10,006 bases of DNA from Calditrichaeota bacterium AABM5.125.24. GTDB taxonomy: Bacteria; Electryoneota; AABM5-125-24; Hatepunaeales; Hatepunaeaceae. The notes under the pieces were generated by a model. That model saw nothing but the letters and a program-made list of their open reading frames with translations, did not search any database and had not been told where the DNA came from. The DNA is taken from assembly GCA_002127415.1 (NCBI GenBank), contig MWJR01000221.1, positions 1 to 10,006 on the forward strand. Direction: 5' to 3'. Positions 7,067 through 10,006 of the stretch are shown piece after piece. A program made the position numbers and the translations under genes. Numbering within the stretch: position 1 is the stretch's first letter; every line of letters starts with the position of its first letter.

Positions 7067-7840
7067 ATGGGTCAGATAGAGGGGTTCGATTACAAGGTTC
7101 TGAGCGACGGCTGGATCAAGGTGCCGGCCGAGGATTTTCGGGTTGGTTCACAGGTCTCGGAAGGCGGGCGGCTGATGATAGGATTGAACCAGCTGTTACT
7201 GCGGATGGCTGGAAAGACGGTCCTGATAGATACCGGCCTGGGAGATAAATGGCAGCCGTCAGAGCTCGACCTGCTCGACTACCAGCGTCCACGCAGGCTT
7301 CTGAGGGAATTGGCCGCCGCCGGGATCAGGCCGGAGGATGTCGGGATAGTCATCCTTACCCATCTTCATTATGACCATTCTGGAGGCGGAACTGTCCGCA
7401 GGAAGGACTCAGGTCTTGCGCCGACATTCACAAATGCTGTATATTACGTCAGCCAACGGGAGCTGGAGTATGCTCGTCATCCCGACCCTGAGAACGCCGG
7501 GGATTACCGTTTGGAGGATGTCGAGCCGCTGCTGGATGATAGGCGATTAATTTCGGTTGAGGGAGAGCTCGAGGTTCTGCCGGGTCTGAGCATCCATCCT
7601 GCGCCCGGGCACAGTCCAGGTCACCAGGTGGTGGTGGCGGAATGTGAACGACGGACGATATTTTTCCCCGGAGACCTGTTCGCCACACGGGAACATGCCA
7701 ATCTGGAGGTCACAACGGCCTATGACTACGATCCGGGGGAGTTGATCCGGCAGCGCAGGAGATGGCTTGAGCGGGCCGGAGAGGGGCAGTGGCAGTGCGT
7801 ATTTTGCCACGCAATTCGTGAACCTGTGGGGGTGATTTAA
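7067..7840 (+). CDS. Metallo-beta-lactamase-fold hydrolase
   Basis: The 257-residue protein has the MBL zinc motif THLHYDHSGG, with His99, His101, Asp103 and His104. Further likely ligands are His182 or His186 in APGHSPGH, Asp203 in FFPGDLF and His248 near the C-terminus. VLIDTGLGDKW (52-62) is the usual strand and loop before the first motif. No signal peptide is seen, so it is probably cytoplasmic. The ATG abuts the dehydrogenase TGA with no gap, and I find no strong ribosome-binding site, which suggests re-initiation and co-regulation. Known members hydrolyse lactones, thioesters, phosphodiesters and other esters. The company of acyl-CoA genes makes a thioesterase role conceivable, but no residue establishes the substrate. 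Confidence 0.8.
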   Translation: MGQIEGFDYKVLSDGWIKVPAEDFRVGSQVSEGGRLMIGLNQLLLRMAGKTVLIDTGLGDKWQPSELDLLDYQRPRRLLRELAAAGIRPEDVGIVILTHLHYDHSGGGTVRRKDSGLAPTFTNAVYYVSQRELEYARHPDPENAGDYRLEDVEPLLDDRRLISVEGELEVLPGLSIHPAPGHSPGHQVVVAECERRTIFFPGDLFATREHANLEVTTAYDYDPGELIRQRRRWLERAGEGQWQCVFCHAIREPVGVI

Positions 7841-7885
7841 CTATTATTAAAGCGATACCTTAAAAATGAGGAGTTTGGAGGAACA
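7841..7885 (+). promoter_or_regulatory. Short AT-rich leader with strong ribosome-binding site for the thiolase
   Basis: The 45-base gap is AT-rich (CTATTATTAAAGCGATACC) and ends with GGAGG (7877-7881) four bases before ATG. I see no clear -35/-10 pair or terminator, so the thiolase is probably read from the upstream transcript, with its own strong translation signal. Confidence 0.5.
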
Positions 7886-9082
7886 ATGCGAGAAGCAGTC
7901 ATAGTCTCAGCGGCGAGAACGCCGGTAGGGTCGTTTAACGGGGTCTTATCTCCGTTACCGGCAGTAAAACTGGGCGCGACAGCCATCAAAGCCGCAGTCG
8001 AGCGCGCCGGTATTAAGCCTGAAGAGGTGGATGAAGTGCTGATGGGGATGGTGCTTCAGGGCGGCGTCGGCCAGGCGCCGGCTCGACAGGCCTCCATATA
8101 CGCCGGAATGCCGCCGGAGGTCCCCTGCACGACCGTCCACAAGGTCTGCGGTTCAGGGCTCAAAGCGGTGATGCTGGCAGCCCAGTCTATCTATCTGGGC
8201 GATTCCGATATCGTTGTGGCCGGCGGGATGGAGTCCATGACCAACGCACCATACTATCTCTTCAACGCCCGCGGCGGCTATCGTATGGGCGACGGCAAGC
8301 TGGTTGACGGGATGATCTTCGACGGGCTCTGGGACCCCTACAGCAATATGCATATGGGGATGTGCGGCGAGGTCTGTGCCGAGAAATACAAGATCGACCG
8401 CCAGGCTCAGGATGAGTTTGCAATGGAGAGCTACCGCCGGGCAATCGACGCGCAGAAGTCTGGTAAGTTCACGGCCGAGATCGTCCCGGTCGAGATACCG
8501 CAGCGCAAGGGGGAGCCGGTGATCGTCAGCGAGGATGAGGAGCCGGGGAAGGTCAAGTTCGACAAGATACCGACCCTGCGACCCGCCTTCAAGAAGGACG
8601 GCACCGTCACCGCCGCCAACGCCTCCAAGATCAACGACGGCGCATCCGCGCTTGTGCTGATGGCCGCCGAGACCGCCGAGAAACGCGGTCTTAAGCCGAT
8701 GGCGTTCATCCGCGGGCAGGGCGTTAAAGCCCAGGCGCCGGAATGGTTCACCACCGCGCCGGAGGGAGCCATCCGCAATGCGGCTGCCAATACCAAGAAA
8801 TCCGATGGCAGCGACCTGACACTGGATGACATTGGTCTCTTCGAGATCAACGAGGCCTTCTCTGTGGTCGGATTGGTGAATATCCAGCTGTTGGGGATCG
8901 ATCCGGCAAAGGTCAATGTTAACGGCGGTGCCGTGGCGTTGGGTCACGCAATCGGTAATTCCGGTGCGCGAATTCTGACTACGCTGCTCTACGCTATGGC
9001 CGACCGGGACGTCCACTGGGGCGTGGCGAGCATCTGCCTGGGTGGGGGTGAAGCCGTGGCGTTGGTGGTTGAACGGGTTTAA
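7886..9082 (+). CDS. Acetyl-CoA C-acetyltransferase (thiolase)
   Basis: This 398-residue thiolase makes or cleaves acetoacetyl-CoA. The acylated nucleophile is Cys88 in VHKVCGSGLKAV. The family motif INEAF (321-325) is present, with the catalytic His354 in GGAVALGHAIGNSG and the second Cys384 in SICLGGGEA. The start VREAVIVSAARTPVG-type sequence (here MREAVIVSAARTPVG) is typical. The core His motif departs from the usual GHPIGASG by Ala for Pro and Asn for Ala, while the catalytic residues are intact. With the 3-hydroxyacyl-CoA dehydrogenase downstream and acyl-CoA dehydrogenase upstream it would complete short-chain beta-oxidation, yielding acetyl-CoA. A longer-chain 3-ketoacyl-CoA thiolase is a less likely alternative. 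Confidence 0.88.
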   Translation: MREAVIVSAARTPVGSFNGVLSPLPAVKLGATAIKAAVERAGIKPEEVDEVLMGMVLQGGVGQAPARQASIYAGMPPEVPCTTVHKVCGSGLKAVMLAAQSIYLGDSDIVVAGGMESMTNAPYYLFNARGGYRMGDGKLVDGMIFDGLWDPYSNMHMGMCGEVCAEKYKIDRQAQDEFAMESYRRAIDAQKSGKFTAEIVPVEIPQRKGEPVIVSEDEEPGKVKFDKIPTLRPAFKKDGTVTAANASKINDGASALVLMAAETAEKRGLKPMAFIRGQGVKAQAPEWFTTAPEGAIRNAAANTKKSDGSDLTLDDIGLFEINEAFSVVGLVNIQLLGIDPAKVNVNGGAVALGHAIGNSGARILTTLLYAMADRDVHWGVASICLGGGEAVALVVERV

Positions 9083-9180
9083 ATCCGTTAATTAGGATAA
9101 CAGCAGGATTTTAAGGATTCGATACCGTAACTGCCAGGACGGATCCTTTACAGTGTAAACCTTATTCATTAAGGGGAATA
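9083..9180 (+). other. Intergenic leader before the hydroxyacyl-CoA dehydrogenase
   Basis: No gene is seen. A small inverted repeat TTTAC-AGT-GTAAA lies at 9147-9159. AAGGGG (9171-9176) is a probable ribosome-binding site four bases before the ATG. ATTCATTAAG (9164-9173) is an exact copy of the ten bases at 144-153 just ahead of liuC. A promoter cannot be assigned with confidence. Confidence 0.4.
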
Positions 9181-10006
9181 ATGACCATTAATCGTGTGGC
9201 TGTGGTCGGCGCCGGAACAATGGGTAATGGAATTGCCCACGTATCCGCTGCCGCAGGGCTTGAAGTAACCCTGGTCGACATCGATCAGCAGATGCTGGAC
9301 CGCGCCCTGAAGACCATCACCAAGAACTGTGATCGGCAGATCAAGAAGGAGAGGCTGACCGAGGCGGATAAGGACGCTCTGCTGAGCAAAATAAGCACCT
9401 CGCTTAATCTGGACGACGCCGCTGAGGCCGATATTGTGGTTGAGGCTGTCGTTGAGAATGAGGGGCTGAAGCTGGACGTCTTCCGCCGACTGGATGGACT
9501 CTGCCGTCCCGGCGTAATACTGGCCAGCAACACCTCGTCGATCTCTATTACAACACTGGCTGCCCGGACCAAGCGGCCTGAATCGGTGGTTGGGATGCAC
9601 TTTATGAACCCGGTGCCGATGATGAAGCTGGTCGAGATCGTCAGGGGACAGCAGACCTCACCGGAGACCCTGGCCACGGTCACCTCGCTGGCTGAGAAGC
9701 TCGGCAAAACCCCGGTCACGGTGGCTGATTTTCCGGGCTTCGTTGCCAACCGGGTCCTTATGCCGATGATCAATGAGGCCGTCTACTGCCTGATGGAGGG
9801 GGTCGGCGAGGCCGAGGCGATAGACACAGTAATGAAGCTCGGCATGGCTCATCCGATGGGCCCGCTGGCACTGGCTGACCTGATCGGACTCGATGTCTGC
9901 CTGGCCATTATGGAGGTCCTTCACAGCGGTCTTGGAGATGATAAATACCGGCCCTGCCCGCTGCTGCGCAAGATGGTGGCGGCAGGACACCTTGGACGCA
10001 AGACCG
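9181..10006 (+). CDS. 3-hydroxyacyl-CoA (3-hydroxybutyryl-CoA) dehydrogenase, 3' end cut by window
   Basis: 275 codons are visible; family members have about 283-290, so only the last few residues are missing. The N-terminal Rossmann domain has GAGTMGNGIAH (10-20) for NAD binding, and Asp33 in LVDID. Catalytic and substrate-binding residues match the family by spacing: Ser119 in SNTSS, His140 and Glu152 in GMHFMNPVPMMKLVEIV, and Asn190 in PGFVANRVL. The dimerising C-terminal domain shows MGPLALADLIGLD. It oxidises (S)-3-hydroxybutyryl-CoA to acetoacetyl-CoA, the substrate of the thiolase just upstream. The frame is open to the edge, and GRKT at the end precedes the usual GKGFYDY-type finish. 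ATG 9181 is supported by AAGGGG upstream. Confidence 0.88.
   Translation, partial: MTINRVAVVGAGTMGNGIAHVSAAAGLEVTLVDIDQQMLDRALKTITKNCDRQIKKERLTEADKDALLSKISTSLNLDDAAEADIVVEAVVENEGLKLDVFRRLDGLCRPGVILASNTSSISITTLAARTKRPESVVGMHFMNPVPMMKLVEIVRGQQTSPETLATVTSLAEKLGKTPVTVADFPGFVANRVLMPMINEAVYCLMEGVGEAEAIDTVMKLGMAHPMGPLALADLIGLDVCLAIMEVLHSGLGDDKYRPCPLLRKMVAAGHLGRKT

Noticed and set aside
8153..9016. Minus-strand open frame of 287 codons opposite the thiolase
   Set aside because: The + strand carries intact thiolase motifs; the antisense product is low-complexity and unlike known proteins.

Overview
The window is bacterial and gene-dense, with nearly every gene on the + strand. It looks like a catabolic acyl-CoA locus. 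Most genes are GC-rich and closely packed, with GTG/TTG starts and short overlaps. The phylum cannot be fixed from the sequence alone. A soluble CCG-type iron-sulfur oxidoreductase beside beta-oxidation genes suggests an anaerobe or facultative anaerobe, but that is inference.

Region 1 (1-952) holds the last 26 residues of a probable methylcrotonyl-CoA carboxylase beta subunit (LiuB), then a LiuC-type enoyl-CoA hydratase. Region 2 (953-2594) interrupts the usual liuB-liuC-liuD order with unrelated material. It contains a HicA/HicB toxin-antitoxin pair, two extra copies of the 3' end of a hydratase gene (each followed by a related hairpin repeat), and an AT-rich HNH endonuclease gene. Region 3 (2595-4636) resumes the carboxylase. 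The alpha subunit is split into a biotin carboxylase and a separate biotin-carrier polypeptide, joined by a GTGA overlap.

Region 4 (4611-7840) has a GlcF/LutA-like Fe-S protein, a perfect 17-bp-arm palindrome, a short-chain-type acyl-CoA dehydrogenase and a metallo-beta-lactamase-fold hydrolase. Region 5 (7886 to the end) has an acetyl-CoA acetyltransferase and a 3-hydroxyacyl-CoA dehydrogenase cut by the window edge.

Together the genes would carboxylate 3-methylcrotonyl-CoA and hydrate 3-methylglutaconyl-CoA (leucine breakdown). They would also dehydrogenate, oxidise and thiolytically cleave short acyl-CoAs. No HMG-CoA lyase, ETF or clear isovaleryl-CoA dehydrogenase lies in the window. The most unusual part is region 2, where foreign modules appear to have accumulated at the 3' end of liuC, each next to a spare copy of that gene's tail.
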